Of a DNA stretch of 64,000 nt, positions 50,297 to 60,096 are shown in pieces (position 1 is the first letter of the stretch; each line of letters starts with the position of its first letter). A program made the translations under genes and the position numbers. The notes under the pieces are model-generated. The model saw only the letters and a list, made by a program, of their open reading frames with translations, was not told the origin of the DNA and searched no databases. This DNA comes from Betaproteobacteria bacterium Ga0077526. Lineage in GTDB: Bacteria > Pseudomonadota > Gammaproteobacteria > Burkholderiales > Ga0077523. Location: NCBI GenBank assembly GCA_001464765.1, contig LNDV01000035.1:310001-374000 (forward strand), in the 5' to 3' direction.

Positions 50297-51154
50297 TCAG
50301 CGCTTCGAACTCCACCACGCGCCCCCGGCCATCAGCAGTGCGAATGCGGCGCCGGCCCAGATCCCGAAGTCGCCACCCCCGCGAGCCCCCTGGCTGCCGG
50401 CCGCCCGCGCGATCTTGTATTCCTCCGGCGACGTCTTCACCCGCTCCTGGAAGGCGACCAGCTGCGTGTCGAGGTTGCCGATCATCCTGGCAATGGCATC
50501 GTCGAACCCGCGCTCGCTGTCCGCGCGGATCTGCTCGGACTGATTCACCAGCGTCGACGCGCCCTTGACCACGCTGACACCGGGCGCCCGGAACAGCATC
50601 CGGCGGCTCGGGATGTGCATCACGGCAGTGTCGACCATCGTGTGCGTGGAGTTCTTCTCGGCGGGGACGACGTACGCGCCCACCAGAGTCCAGTAGGTGA
50701 GGGACGCGAGTCCCTTGTCGTTGAACTGCTTCTGGTCGTAGGACACGAGCGCGATCGTTTCGACGCGGTACATCGCGCGGATCTGGTCGAGGTTCTGGAA
50801 TCCGCCCTTCCGGGTGAGGTAGTCGGACGGGATGATCTCGATGGCCTTCACGTAGTCGAGGGACCGGAAATGCTGCGCGACCCGCTCCAGCAGTTCCGCC
50901 TTCTTCGTGGCCGTGAGCCATTCCTGCTGGTCACCGTCGGGCACGAAGGCAAGCCCCACCCGCATCGGCAGGTTCAGCACCGGAATGCCCTGGGGCATCA
51001 CGGGATCGGTGGCATCGGGATACAGGTACTCGACCACGCTGGTGTTCTGATGGCGCTGGGTGCGCCAGAACAGGACGTCGCCGCAGCCACCGAGCATCAC
51101 CGCCGGCAGGCACAGCAGCATCCACGCAGAGACAAGTCGCAGGAATCGTTTCAT
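50297..51154 (-). CDS. Rhombotarget lipoprotein with GlyGly-CTERM tail
   Basis: 285 residues. A lipobox 'LGGC' (Cys about 24) marks a lipoprotein. The C-terminus shows 'GARGGGDFGIWAGAAFALLMAGGAWWSSKR', i.e. glycines, one membrane helix and basic residues. This is the sorting signal cut by rhombosortase, encoded immediately downstream. The central domain ('MYRVETIALVSYDQKQFNDKGLASLTYWTLVGAYVVPAEK') is of unknown function. It would be processed at the GG motif and exposed at the cell surface or released. Confidence 0.85.
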   Translation of the reverse strand: MKRFLRLVSAWMLLCLPAVMLGGCGDVLFWRTQRHQNTSVVEYLYPDATDPVMPQGIPVLNLPMRVGLAFVPDGDQQEWLTATKKAELLERVAQHFRSLDYVKAIEIIPSDYLTRKGGFQNLDQIRAMYRVETIALVSYDQKQFNDKGLASLTYWTLVGAYVVPAEKNSTHTMVDTAVMHIPSRRMLFRAPGVSVVKGASTLVNQSEQIRADSERGFDDAIARMIGNLDTQLVAFQERVKTSPEEYKIARAAGSQGARGGGDFGIWAGAAFALLMAGGAWWSSKR

Positions 51155-51243
51155 GGTTGTCCGTCGGGAATCAGGGTGCGGAAATCATAACCGCCCCGGC
51201 CGCCGCATCGAAGGCACGGATCGCACCCTCGATGCAGCGTTCG

Positions 51244-51834
51244 TCACAGGTGGCAGTCCGGCCCCAGCAGCGCCGTCCGGAACCGGCTGCGCAGATAGGG
51301 CCCGTCACGCGCGGGCAGCTCCAGGATGCTCGCGACGGACGGCACCTTCAGGTTGACGAGCAGCGGTCCGGGCGCGCTGTAGAGGCGGGGCTCCACGGCA
51401 TCCAGTTGCGCCTGGGTCTCGACGACCTCGGCAGTCACGCCGCACGCGCGGGCCACGGCGGCGAGATCCACGCCGCGCGCCGTGTGCGCTTCCTGCAGGC
51501 CGGTCTCGGCGTAGAGGCCGTTGTCGATCACCACGATCGCGAGGTTCGCGGGCTTCTTCACGCCGATGGTCGCGAGCGAGCCCATGCCCATCAGCATCTC
51601 GCCGTCGCCGGTCAGCACGATGACGCGCCGGGTCGGCTGGGCGAGCGCGATCCCCAGGCCGACCATCGCCGCGCCGCCCATGGCACCCCACAGGTAGAAC
51701 GTGAGCGGATGATCGCCGACACCATACGCATCGGAGGTCGGCCCGCCGAGGCCGCTCACGAGCAGCGACTCGCCGCGGTGGCGCAGCAGCTGCGCGACGG
51801 ACGCCCGACGATCGAGAGTGCGGGATGCGCTCAT
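51244..51834 (-). CDS. TPP-dependent decarboxylase, beta chain (phosphonopyruvate/sulfopyruvate decarboxylase-like)
   Basis: 196 residues, the thiamine-binding half of a split 2-oxoacid decarboxylase. The TPP motif is 'LTGDGEMLMGMGSLATIGVKKPANLAIVVIDNG' (GDG with a downstream Asn). Start ATG 51834 overlaps the alpha chain's stop by 4 bp. ComE-like beta chains pair with the ComD-like alpha chain to decarboxylate sulfopyruvate or phosphonopyruvate; here neighbours suggest an aromatic or other 2-oxoacid instead (inference). Confidence 0.82.
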   Translation of the reverse strand: MSASRTLDRRASVAQLLRHRGESLLVSGLGGPTSDAYGVGDHPLTFYLWGAMGGAAMVGLGIALAQPTRRVIVLTGDGEMLMGMGSLATIGVKKPANLAIVVIDNGLYAETGLQEAHTARGVDLAAVARACGVTAEVVETQAQLDAVEPRLYSAPGPLLVNLKVPSVASILELPARDGPYLRSRFRTALLGPDCHL

Positions 51835-52361
51835 TTCGTGTCCCCCTTCTTGAACATCTTGGCGCCGATGACCTTCTGGCTGAGCAGCACGGCGACGACG
51901 CGGCCCGTGTTGTAGGCGAGCGCGAGGCTTGCGCGCACGGTCGGTGCGACATCGGCCGCGCTCTCCACGCGGTTCACCAGCACGCCCACGGCTTCCAGGC
52001 TCGCCTGTGTGCCCTGCCCCATGGTGATCTGCCACGGGTTGAACTCGCCCCATTCGCCGCGCATGGTGACGATCATCAGCATCGGAATGCGGCACTCGGC
52101 GGGCAGCGACAGCATGTTGATGCAGTTGCCCACGCCGCTCGACTGGAGCAGCAGAACGCCTCTCTGCCCGCCGAGGAACGCGCCGGCCAGCATGGCGACG
52201 CCCTCTTCCTCGGTGGTGAGCGACACGGCCTCGATCCCGGGCGCCGCGAGACTCCGCTCGATCAGGCGCTTGTGACCGGCATCCGGCACGTAGGCGACCT
52301 GGCGCACGTCGCCGGCCACCAGTTCCTCGAACAGCTCGTCGGGCCACGCGGGCACGCTCAT
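51831..52361 (-). CDS. TPP-dependent decarboxylase, alpha chain
   Basis: 176 residues, the pyrimidine-binding half. 'LTTEEEGVAMLAGAFLGG' carries the conserved Glu that activates TPP, and 'LLLQSSGVGNCINML' follows. Start ATG 52361 with GGAGG upstream. It diverges from hpaG across about 250 bp that contain a MarR-like dyad. Together with the beta chain it forms one enzyme split into two genes, like ComD/ComE or phosphonopyruvate decarboxylase relatives. Confidence 0.82.
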   Translation of the reverse strand: MSVPAWPDELFEELVAGDVRQVAYVPDAGHKRLIERSLAAPGIEAVSLTTEEEGVAMLAGAFLGGQRGVLLLQSSGVGNCINMLSLPAECRIPMLMIVTMRGEWGEFNPWQITMGQGTQASLEAVGVLVNRVESAADVAPTVRASLALAYNTGRVVAVLLSQKVIGAKMFKKGDTK

Positions 52362-52530
52362 CTTTTCTCCTCCCTGGATGCAGCGCGGCCCGGACACGAG
52401 CGTCCGCGCGCACCGGCTGCAACGCTCGGCATGGTACGGCAGACGATGGCTCCCGGCAGAATGCGGAAAATGCGGGGACGAGGTGTGCAGGCGGCGATTG
52501 ACCAGTCGCCCGGGATTGCCGCAGACTTTG

Positions 52531-52546
52531 ATAACAAGTTAACTAT
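52531..52546. promoter_or_regulatory. Candidate regulator-binding dyad in AT-rich island
   Basis: TAAC-AA-GTTA (about 52532-52541) with an adjacent AGTTAACT palindrome stands out in otherwise GC-rich DNA, 75 bp before the hpaG start. The divergent decarboxylase genes start 170 bp on the other side. It is a plausible HpaR or other MarR-type operator, on position and symmetry only. Confidence 0.4.
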
Positions 52547-52615
52547 GCGACGGCGAGTGTCCGCCCCGGGCGGGTCTGCCGCCCGCAGCGACCAAACCGT
52601 ACCTTGGGGGGAGTC

Positions 52616-53407
52616 TTGGACTATTCGGGCTGGGCTCGTTCGGGCCGGGATGGCCGCGTGCATCCGGTGACGCTGGGCGTGGATCCCGCGGGCCTGGGCA
52701 GCGCCGACTGGGACGCCTGCTGGCAGGGCGGATTGCCTGCCGTCCCCACGGGGGGCTGCGTCTACGGTGTCGCGCTCAATCACGTGGACGAACTGGCGGC
52801 GCTCGGCGCGGCACTCGGCGAGCCGCCCTACAAGGCGCCCCCGAAGGCGCCGATCCTCTACGTCAAGCCGTCGAACACGTGGTCGGGTCCGTTTGCGGAC
52901 ATCGTGGTGCCGGACGGAATCGACACCGTCGAAGTCGGCGCGTCGGTCGCCCTCGTCTTCGGGCGTGACACGACCCGCGTGCGGGCCTGCAGCGCGTGGC
53001 AGCACGTGGAAGGTCTGACCCTCGTCGCGGACCTGTCCGTTCCCTCGCCCTCGTTCTACCGTCCGCCGGTGCGCTTCAAGTGTCTGGACGGCTTCTGCCC
53101 GATCGGGCCGTGGGTGGTCCAGCCTCACGCGGCACTGCAGTCGGGCAGCGTCACGCTCGAAGTCCGCGTGGATGGCTCGCTCCTGCAGAGCGTTTCGCTC
53201 CACGCCCTGGTGCGCGACGCCGCCAAGCTCATCGAGGACATCTCGGCGTTCATGACCTTCCGTGCGGGCGACGTGCTCATGCTGGGTTCCGGGCCGGGCC
53301 GGCCGATGGTGCGGCCGGGGCAGCGGGTGTCCGTTTCCTGCGCGGGCCTGGGACGGCTCGAGAACCGCCTGATCCGCGTCGACGCCAGCGGGAGCCCCGC
53401 GCCATGA
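52616..53407 (+). CDS. hpaG1: HpaG N-terminal-type fumarylacetoacetate-hydrolase-family protein
   Basis: 263 residues of the FAH superfamily, corresponding to the N-terminal half of the bifunctional HpaG/HpcE isomerase-decarboxylase. 'YGVALNHVDELAALG', 'PILYVKPSNTWSG' and 'ISAFMTFRAGDVLMLGSGPGRP' are the family's conserved blocks. In this organism the two halves are separate genes. The start is uncertain: TTG 52616 is used, TTG 52604 is possible, and no ATG is available. First gene of hpaG1G2EDFH. Confidence 0.82.
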   Translation: MDYSGWARSGRDGRVHPVTLGVDPAGLGSADWDACWQGGLPAVPTGGCVYGVALNHVDELAALGAALGEPPYKAPPKAPILYVKPSNTWSGPFADIVVPDGIDTVEVGASVALVFGRDTTRVRACSAWQHVEGLTLVADLSVPSPSFYRPPVRFKCLDGFCPIGPWVVQPHAALQSGSVTLEVRVDGSLLQSVSLHALVRDAAKLIEDISAFMTFRAGDVLMLGSGPGRPMVRPGQRVSVSCAGLGRLENRLIRVDASGSPAP

Positions 53408-54180
53408 AGCACGCCCGCGTCATCCATCAGGGGACCGTCCAGTGGGCCGTCGAGCACGACGGACGCCTGCGCCTGGCCAACGGCCTCGTCGTCGACGAAA
53501 CCGACGTGTCGTGGCTGCCGCCGCTCGCCCCGATGCCAAGACCGCGCACGATCATCGCGCTCGGCCTCAACTATGCGGACCACGCGAAGGAACTCGCCTT
53601 CAAGGCGCCGGACGAACCTCTCATCTTCACCAAGACCGAGACGGCGCTGGTCGGTCACCGAAGCACGTCCCGCCGCCCCGCCGACGTCACGTTCATGCAC
53701 TACGAGTGCGAGCTGACGGTGGTGATCGGCCGCACGGCGCGCCGGGTCCGACGGGACGACGCCTACGACTTCGTCGGCGGCTATACCGTCGCCAACGACT
53801 ACGCGATCCGCGACTACCTCGAGAACTACTACCGGCCCAACTTCCGGGTGAAGAATCGCGACGGCTGCACACCGCTGGGCCCGTGGCTGGTGGACGCCGC
53901 CGACATTCCCGACCCCATGAAACTCGACCTGCGCACCTTCGTGAACGGCACGCAGACGCAGTCGGGCAACACGCGGGACATGGTGTTCGACATCCCGTTC
54001 CTCATCGAATACCTCACGGCCTTCATGACGCTCGAGCCCGGCGACCTCATCCTCACCGGCACGCCCGAGGGTCTCGCCGACACGCGGCCCGGCGACGAGG
54101 TCGTCACCGAAATCGACCGCGTCGGCCGCCTCGTCAATACCATCGTCGCTGACGACGAACCCGTGGAGTCCCACGCATGA
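53404..54180 (+). CDS. hpaG2: HpaG C-terminal-type fumarylacetoacetate-hydrolase-family protein
   Basis: 258 residues, a full FAH-type catalytic domain. 'ALGLNYADHAKELAFK' starts it, and metal ligands lie in 'HYECELTVVIGRTARRV' (Glu pair) and 'GYTVANDYAIRDY' (Asp). Together with the upstream half it carries out decarboxylation and isomerisation of 5-oxo-pent-3-ene-tricarboxylate. The start overlaps the upstream stop by 4 bp (ATGA). Confidence 0.9.
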   Translation: MKHARVIHQGTVQWAVEHDGRLRLANGLVVDETDVSWLPPLAPMPRPRTIIALGLNYADHAKELAFKAPDEPLIFTKTETALVGHRSTSRRPADVTFMHYECELTVVIGRTARRVRRDDAYDFVGGYTVANDYAIRDYLENYYRPNFRVKNRDGCTPLGPWLVDAADIPDPMKLDLRTFVNGTQTQSGNTRDMVFDIPFLIEYLTAFMTLEPGDLILTGTPEGLADTRPGDEVVTEIDRVGRLVNTIVADDEPVESHA

Positions 54181-55640
54181 AACGTCTCTCGCACCTGATC
54201 GACGGCAAGGCGGTCGACAGCGACGATTCCTTCCGCAGTGTCGACCCCGCCACGCAGGAAGTCCTTGCGGAGGTCGCGTCCGGCGGCCAGCGCGAGATCG
54301 ACGCCGCCGTCGCCGCGGCGAAAGCCGCCTTCCCGGGCTGGGCCGCCACGCCCCAGGCCACGCGCGCGAAGCTGATGCGCAATCTCGGCGACCTCATCAC
54401 GAAGCACGTACCGGAAATCGCCGACACCGAGACGCGAGACACCGGCCAGGTGATCGGCCAGACGAAGAAGGCACTCATCCCCCGCGCCGCCGACAACTTC
54501 CACTTCTTCGCGGAACTCTGCACGCGCACGGACGGGCACACCTACCCCGTCGACAACGCGATGCTGAATTACACGCTGTTCCAGCCCGTGGGCGTGTGCG
54601 CGCTCATCTCACCCTGGAACGTGCCGTTCATGACCGCCACCTGGAAGACGGCACCTTGCCTCGCGCTCGGCAACACGGCGGTGCTCAAGATGTCGGAACT
54701 CTCGCCGCTCACGGCCTCCCGACTCGGCGAACTCGTGCTGGAAGCCGGGATCCCGCCAGGCGTCTTCAATGTGGTCCACGGTTACGGACGCGACGCCGGC
54801 GAAGCCCTGGTGAAGCACCCCGATGTGCGCGCGATCTCCTTCACCGGCAGCACGGCCACCGGCAACCGCATCGTGCAGGCCGCCGGGCTCAAGAAGTTCT
54901 CGATGGAACTGGGCGGCAAGTCGCCGTTCATCGTGTTCGAGGATGCCGACCTCGACCGCGCCATGGATGCCGCCGTCTTCATGATCTTCTCCAACAACGG
55001 TGAGCGCTGCACGGCAGGCTCGCGCATCCTCGTGCAGCGCTCCGTGTACCGGGCCTTCTGCGAGACCTTCGCGCAGCGCGCCGCGCGACTCACGGTGGGC
55101 GACCCGCTCGACGACAGCACCATCATCGGTCCGATGATCTCGCCCGAGCACCTCGCGAAGGTCCGGCACTACATCGACCTGGGTCAGCGCGAAGGCGCGA
55201 CCATGCTCACCGGCGGCTCGGCGGCCCCGACGGTCGAGGGGCGGGTCGCGAAGGGCAACTTCGTGAGCGCGACCGTCTTCGCCGATGTCGACAACGCCAT
55301 GGCCATCGCGCAGGACGAGATCTTCGGGCCCGTCGCCTGCCTGATCCCGTTCGACAGCGAGGCCGACGCCATCCGCATCGCCAACGACATCCGCTACGGG
55401 CTCTCGTCCTATGTGTTCACCGAGAACCTCGGGCGCGCGCACCGCGTCGCCGCCGCCATCGAAGCGGGCATGGTGTTCGTGAACAGCCAGAACGTGCGGG
55501 ACCTGCGCCAGCCCTTCGGCGGCATCAAGGCCTCGGGCACCGGCCGCGAGGGTGGCACCTGGAGCTTCGAAGTCTTCACCGAACCCAAGAACGTGTGCGT
55601 GGCCATGGGCCGCCACCCGATTCCGCGCTGGGGCGCGTGA
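54177..55640 (+). CDS. hpaE: 5-carboxymethyl-2-hydroxymuconate semialdehyde dehydrogenase
   Basis: 487 residues, an NAD-dependent aldehyde dehydrogenase. 'FTGSTATGNRIVQAAG' is the NAD-binding turn; 'MELGGKSP' with Glu base, catalytic Cys in 'NNGERCTAGSRILV'. It oxidises the ring-cleavage product semialdehyde to the dicarboxylate. ATGA overlap with hpaG2. The context (extradiol dioxygenase, isomerase and hydratase) supports the HpaE assignment over other ALDHs. Confidence 0.94.
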   Translation: MKRLSHLIDGKAVDSDDSFRSVDPATQEVLAEVASGGQREIDAAVAAAKAAFPGWAATPQATRAKLMRNLGDLITKHVPEIADTETRDTGQVIGQTKKALIPRAADNFHFFAELCTRTDGHTYPVDNAMLNYTLFQPVGVCALISPWNVPFMTATWKTAPCLALGNTAVLKMSELSPLTASRLGELVLEAGIPPGVFNVVHGYGRDAGEALVKHPDVRAISFTGSTATGNRIVQAAGLKKFSMELGGKSPFIVFEDADLDRAMDAAVFMIFSNNGERCTAGSRILVQRSVYRAFCETFAQRAARLTVGDPLDDSTIIGPMISPEHLAKVRHYIDLGQREGATMLTGGSAAPTVEGRVAKGNFVSATVFADVDNAMAIAQDEIFGPVACLIPFDSEADAIRIANDIRYGLSSYVFTENLGRAHRVAAAIEAGMVFVNSQNVRDLRQPFGGIKASGTGREGGTWSFEVFTEPKNVCVAMGRHPIPRWGA

Positions 55641-56503
55641 TGGGGACGCTGGCCCTCGCGGCGAAGATCACCCATGTGCCGTCGATGTACCTGTCGGAAC
55701 TGCCGGGGAAGCACCAGGGCTGCCGGCAGGCCGCGATCGACGGGCACATCGAGATCGGTCGCCGCGCGCGGGCGCTCGGCGTGGACACCATCGTCGTGTT
55801 CGACGTGCACTGGCTCGTGAACGCGGGCTACCACGTGAACTGCGCGCCCCGCTTCGCCGGCAACTACACCAGCAACGAGCTGCCGCACTTCATCAAAAAC
55901 ATGGAGTACGAGTACCCGGGCAACACGGCGCTGGGCGAGGCCATCGCTGCCGTGGCAACCCGGGAAGGCGTGTTCACCCGCGCTCACCACGATACGTCAC
56001 TGGACCTCGAATACGGCACGCTCGTGCCGATGCGCTACATGAACGGTGACCGGCACTTCCGCGTCGTGTCGATCGCGGCGTGGTGCAACTGGCACGACCT
56101 CGAGGACAGCCGTCGCTTCGGTCTGGCGGTCCGCCACGCCATCGAGCAGGAGTACGACGGCACGGTCGCCATCCTCGCGAGCGGTTCCCTTTCCCATCGC
56201 TTCAACGACAACGGCAGCCCCGAGGAATCCATCCACCAGATCAGTGACGAGTTCTTCCGCCAGGTGGACCTGCGCGTGATGCAGCTGTGGGAAGCCGGGG
56301 ACTTCGACACCTTCACACAGATGCTGCCGATGTACTCCCGCCAGTGCTTCGGAGAGGGTCACATGCACGATACGGCCATGCTGCTCGGCTCCCTCGGCTG
56401 GGACCGCTACCGCGAGCCGGTCGAAGTGATCACCCCGTACTTCCCGAGTTCCGGCACCGGCCAGGTCAATGCGATCTTCCCGGTCGCGCCTCTTCCGGAG
56501 TGA
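55640..56503 (+). CDS. hpaD: 3,4-dihydroxyphenylacetate 2,3-dioxygenase (extradiol, LigB-type)
   Basis: 287 residues of the class III extradiol dioxygenase family. Early 'ITHVPSMYLSELPGKHQG', metal-binding His in 'DVHWLVNAGYHV', 'HDTSLDLEYGTLVPM' and 'LASGSLSHRFND'. It opens homoprotocatechuate at the 2,3 bond to give 5-carboxymethyl-2-hydroxymuconate semialdehyde. The start overlaps the hpaE stop by one base (TGATG). Confidence 0.94.
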   Translation: MGTLALAAKITHVPSMYLSELPGKHQGCRQAAIDGHIEIGRRARALGVDTIVVFDVHWLVNAGYHVNCAPRFAGNYTSNELPHFIKNMEYEYPGNTALGEAIAAVATREGVFTRAHHDTSLDLEYGTLVPMRYMNGDRHFRVVSIAAWCNWHDLEDSRRFGLAVRHAIEQEYDGTVAILASGSLSHRFNDNGSPEESIHQISDEFFRQVDLRVMQLWEAGDFDTFTQMLPMYSRQCFGEGHMHDTAMLLGSLGWDRYREPVEVITPYFPSSGTGQVNAIFPVAPLPE

Positions 56504-56506
56504 CCC

Positions 56507-56908
56507 ATGCCCCATCTCGTGATCGAGTACACCGCCAACCTCGAAGCCGACGGTGATCTGCAGGGCCTGTGCAACAAGGCCGCCGCCGTGCTCGTGTCGC
56601 AGCAGTCGGATGGCAAGCCGGTGTATCCCATCGGCGGCGTGCGCGTACGGGCGCACCGGATCGACACCTGGTGCATGGCGGACGGGCAGGCCGACTACGC
56701 CTTCGTCCACGCCAATCTCAAGATCGGCAGCGGCCGGGCGGACACCGTGAAGCAGGCAACCGGCGATGCCCTGTTCGACACCATCAAGTCGCACTTCGCC
56801 GGGATCTACGCGAGCCGCTATCTCGCGCTCTCGATGGAGATCAACGAGTTCAGCGAAGCGGGCACCTGGAAGCACAACAACGTGCACGCGCGTTTCAAGC
56901 GTCCCTGA
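56507..56908 (+). CDS. hpaF: 5-carboxymethyl-2-hydroxymuconate isomerase
   Basis: 133 residues, tautomerase-superfamily trimer subunit. 'MPHLVIEYTANL' gives the catalytic Pro1 after Met removal; the rest ('GGVRVRAHRIDTWCMADGQADYAFVHANLKIGSGR') is typical for HpaF. It isomerises the product of HpaE. It follows hpaD by 3 bp. Confidence 0.95.
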   Translation: MPHLVIEYTANLEADGDLQGLCNKAAAVLVSQQSDGKPVYPIGGVRVRAHRIDTWCMADGQADYAFVHANLKIGSGRADTVKQATGDALFDTIKSHFAGIYASRYLALSMEINEFSEAGTWKHNNVHARFKRP

Positions 56909-56915
56909 GGCCCCG

Positions 56916-57719
<804 letters not shown>

Positions 57720-57815
57720 AGACAATCCTCACCACCCGGAGTGGGGTAGTCTTCGCCGAGCCGCCTTGAGCGGCCGGGCGCGACTGCCTGACAACTCGAG
57801 CCAGGGAGGCCCGCC

Positions 57816-58856
57816 ATGCAATTCCACACTCTTCCTTCCACGGATCTGCGCGTATCGCGCGTCTGCCTCGGCACCATGACCTGGGGCCAGCAGAACTCCG
57901 AGGCCGAAGCCCATGCCCAGCTCGATCTCGCGCTGGCCGAAGGCATCAACTTCATCGATACGGCGGAGATGTACCCGGTCCCGCCCAACGGAGAAACGCA
58001 GGGCCGGACCGAGCAGTACATCGGGAGCTGGATTGCGAAGCGCGGGCGCCGCGATGACGTGATCCTCGCCACGAAGGTGGCCGGTCCGGGACGACGCGAC
58101 TGGATTCGAGGCGGCCGGACGGACCTCACCGCCGGCGTGATCGCCGAGGCCGTGGAGACCAGCCTGCAGCGGCTGCAGACGGACTACATCGATCTCTACC
58201 AGATCCATTGGCCCCAGCGGAACGTGCCCAACTTCGGCGGCGTGCTGTTCGACCCGACCAAGGAGAAGGATGGCCCGCCCATCCGTGAGCAGGTCGAGGG
58301 GATGGCCGCGATGATCCGCGCGGGCAAGATCCGGCACTACGGGCTGTCGAACGAGACGACCTGGGGTTTGTTCGAGTTTCACCGCATCGCGAAGGAACTC
58401 GGCGTGCCGGGCCCCGTCACGCTGCAGAACAGCTACAGCCTGCTATCACGCAATGTGGACAACGATCTCGCCGAGGCACTCCATCGCCAGGGCATGTCGT
58501 TGCTCGCCTACAGCCCTCTCGCCGCCGGATTGCTGTCGGGCAAGTATCTCGGCGGCGCCCAGCCCGCGGGCGCGCGGTTCACGCTGTTCGATTCGCTCGG
58601 GGCAAGATTCCGTAAACCTATCGTTCCGGAAGCTATCGACGCCTACGCCGCGCTCGCGAAGAAGCGCGGCATCTCGCTCGTGCAACTCGCGCTCGGGTAC
58701 GTGGACAGCCGGTGGTACCTGGGCTCGTCGATCATCGGCGCGACCACCCTCGAACAGTTGCGGGAGGACATCGCCGGCGCGCAGTTCCAGTTGGACGAAG
58801 AGACCCTCGCGGAGATCGAGGCGTTGCGCGGCCGGTATCCGAATCCGGCGCCGTAG
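57816..58856 (+). CDS. Aldo/keto reductase (Tas-like)
   Basis: 346 residues, an NADPH-dependent TIM-barrel AKR of the Tas group. 'FIDTAEMYPVP' (Asp and Tyr catalytic), 'ILATKVAGPGRRDWIRGGRTDLT' (Lys), and 'YIDLYQIHWPQR' (His). The C-terminal NADPH-binding region is 'GSSIIGATTLEQLRED'. Physiological substrate unknown; it may reduce an aldehyde from the upstream pathway. The stop codon (TAG, 58854-58856) lies inside the first unit of the downstream repeat array. Confidence 0.92.
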   Translation: MQFHTLPSTDLRVSRVCLGTMTWGQQNSEAEAHAQLDLALAEGINFIDTAEMYPVPPNGETQGRTEQYIGSWIAKRGRRDDVILATKVAGPGRRDWIRGGRTDLTAGVIAEAVETSLQRLQTDYIDLYQIHWPQRNVPNFGGVLFDPTKEKDGPPIREQVEGMAAMIRAGKIRHYGLSNETTWGLFEFHRIAKELGVPGPVTLQNSYSLLSRNVDNDLAEALHRQGMSLLAYSPLAAGLLSGKYLGGAQPAGARFTLFDSLGARFRKPIVPEAIDAYAALAKKRGISLVQLALGYVDSRWYLGSSIIGATTLEQLREDIAGAQFQLDEETLAEIEALRGRYPNPAP

Positions 58857-59579
58857 CCCGGACCAGGCGCGGAGGCGCCGAATCCGGGAACACCATCACG
58901 TTCCCGCATACCGCCCCCGGAGTTCGCTTCGCTCCGTCCGGGCTACGGTCCCTGGCACTCGTCACACGTAGCCCGGACGAGGCGCCCATGCGCCGACTCC
59001 GGGGACATCGTCGCGTCCCCGTACACCGCCCCCGGAGTTCGCTTCGCTCCGTCCGGGCTACGATCCCGGGCACTCGTCACACGTAGCCCGGACGAGGCGC
59101 GAACGCGCCGACTCCGGGAACATCGTCGCGTCCCCGCGCACCGCCCCCCGGAGTTCGCTTCGCTCCGTCCGGGCTACGGGTCCCGGGCACTCACACACGT
59201 AGCCCGGACGAGGCGCGAATGCGCCGACTCCGGGGACATCGTCGCGTCCCCGCACACCGCCCCCGGAGTTCGCTTCGCTCCGTCCGGGCTACGGCCCCGG
59301 GCACTCGTCACACGTAGCCCGGACGAGGCGCGAACGCGCCGACTCCGGGAACATCGTCGCGTCACCCACACCGCCCCCGGAGTTCGCTTCGCTCCGTCCG
59401 GGCTACGGTCCCGGGCACTCGTCACGCGGAGCCCGGACGAGGCGCGAATGCGCCGACTCCGGGAACATCGTCGCGCTCACCACCACCGCCCCCGGAGTTC
59501 GCTTCGCTCCGTCCGGGCTACGGGTCGGGCAATCGTCACGCGTAGCCCGGACGAGGCGCGAACGCGCCGACTCCGGGGC
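58853..59579. repeat. Tandem array of a palindromic REP-like unit (six full units and one half)
   Basis: Units start at 58853, 58968, 59083, 59199, 59314, 59428 and 59542, giving periods of 114-116 bp. Each full unit has a left half beginning GTAGCCCGGACGAGG and ending GACTCCGGG, then about 30 bp, then an inverted right half CCCGGAGTTCGC to GTCCGGGCTACG, so each unit folds back on itself. Unit 6 begins GGAGCCCGG. The array lies between the convergent AKR and hpaR genes. Same family as the single half-units at 5326-5361 and 29858-29894. It holds no gene. Confidence 0.9.
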
Positions 59580-59585
59580 CGACGC

Positions 59586-60035
59586 TCAATCCGCCCCGTC
59601 CTCCAGCGCGACCACCATCGCGACGAGTTCCGTGGAAAGCCGCCCAACGCAATCCTTCCCGAGCCGGATCTCGATGTCCTGGTACACCTCCTCGACATCG
59701 GGCATCACGGCATCCACGAGTTCCCGGCCCGTCTGGGAAAGCATCACCGCCACCCGCCGATGGTCGGTGGTCGAGCGGGCGCGCTCGAGCCAGCCGGCGG
59801 ACTCCATGCGACTGAGCACCCCGGTGAGACTAGGCCCGAGCATGCAGCACTCCTCGGCGATCTGACCGGAGGTCATGGCGCCGGCGTCCGCGATGGCGCG
59901 CAGCACCCGCCACTGCTGGTCGGTGAGACCGTGGGTTTTGAGGACCTTCCGGAACCGCCGCATCATGGCTTCACGCGTCTGAAGCAGCAGCAGGGGGAGG
60001 TTCTTGCGGGAGGTGACGATCGGGGTGGCGGACAT
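59586..60035 (-). CDS. hpaR: HpaR, MarR-family repressor of homoprotocatechuate degradation
   Basis: 149 residues. 'LPLLLLQTREAMMRRFRKVLKTHGLTDQQWRVLRAIADAG' aligns with the HpaR/HpcR N-terminus, and the winged helix has 'SLTGVLSRMESAGWLERARSTTDHRRVAVMLSQTG' (MarR wing DxRR). HpaR represses the hpa meta-cleavage operon and is released by homoprotocatechuate or hydroxyphenylacetate. ATG 60035 with GGAGAA upstream. It is about 2 kb from hpaH on the other side of the repeat array. Confidence 0.88.
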   Translation of the reverse strand: MSATPIVTSRKNLPLLLLQTREAMMRRFRKVLKTHGLTDQQWRVLRAIADAGAMTSGQIAEECCMLGPSLTGVLSRMESAGWLERARSTTDHRRVAVMLSQTGRELVDAVMPDVEEVYQDIEIRLGKDCVGRLSTELVAMVVALEDGAD

Positions 60036-60065
60036 GGCCGGATTCTCCGAAGCCGGCTGTGACGT

Positions 60066-60096
60066 CGTCAAGCGAGAGTTGGCAGTTTTCTTGACG
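60066..60096. promoter_or_regulatory. Inverted repeat overlapping a -35 element (candidate operator)
   Basis: CGTCAAG at 60066-60072 and its exact complement CTTGACG at 60090-60096. The right arm overlaps the TTGACG -35 of the candidate promoter for the ior genes, and the dyad lies 31 bp upstream of the hpaR start. This position suits a repressor that controls both directions, possibly HpaR itself. Confidence 0.4.

Noticed and set aside
58853..59579. Possible CRISPR array
   Set aside because: The whole 115-bp unit repeats with no unique spacers, and no cas genes are near.
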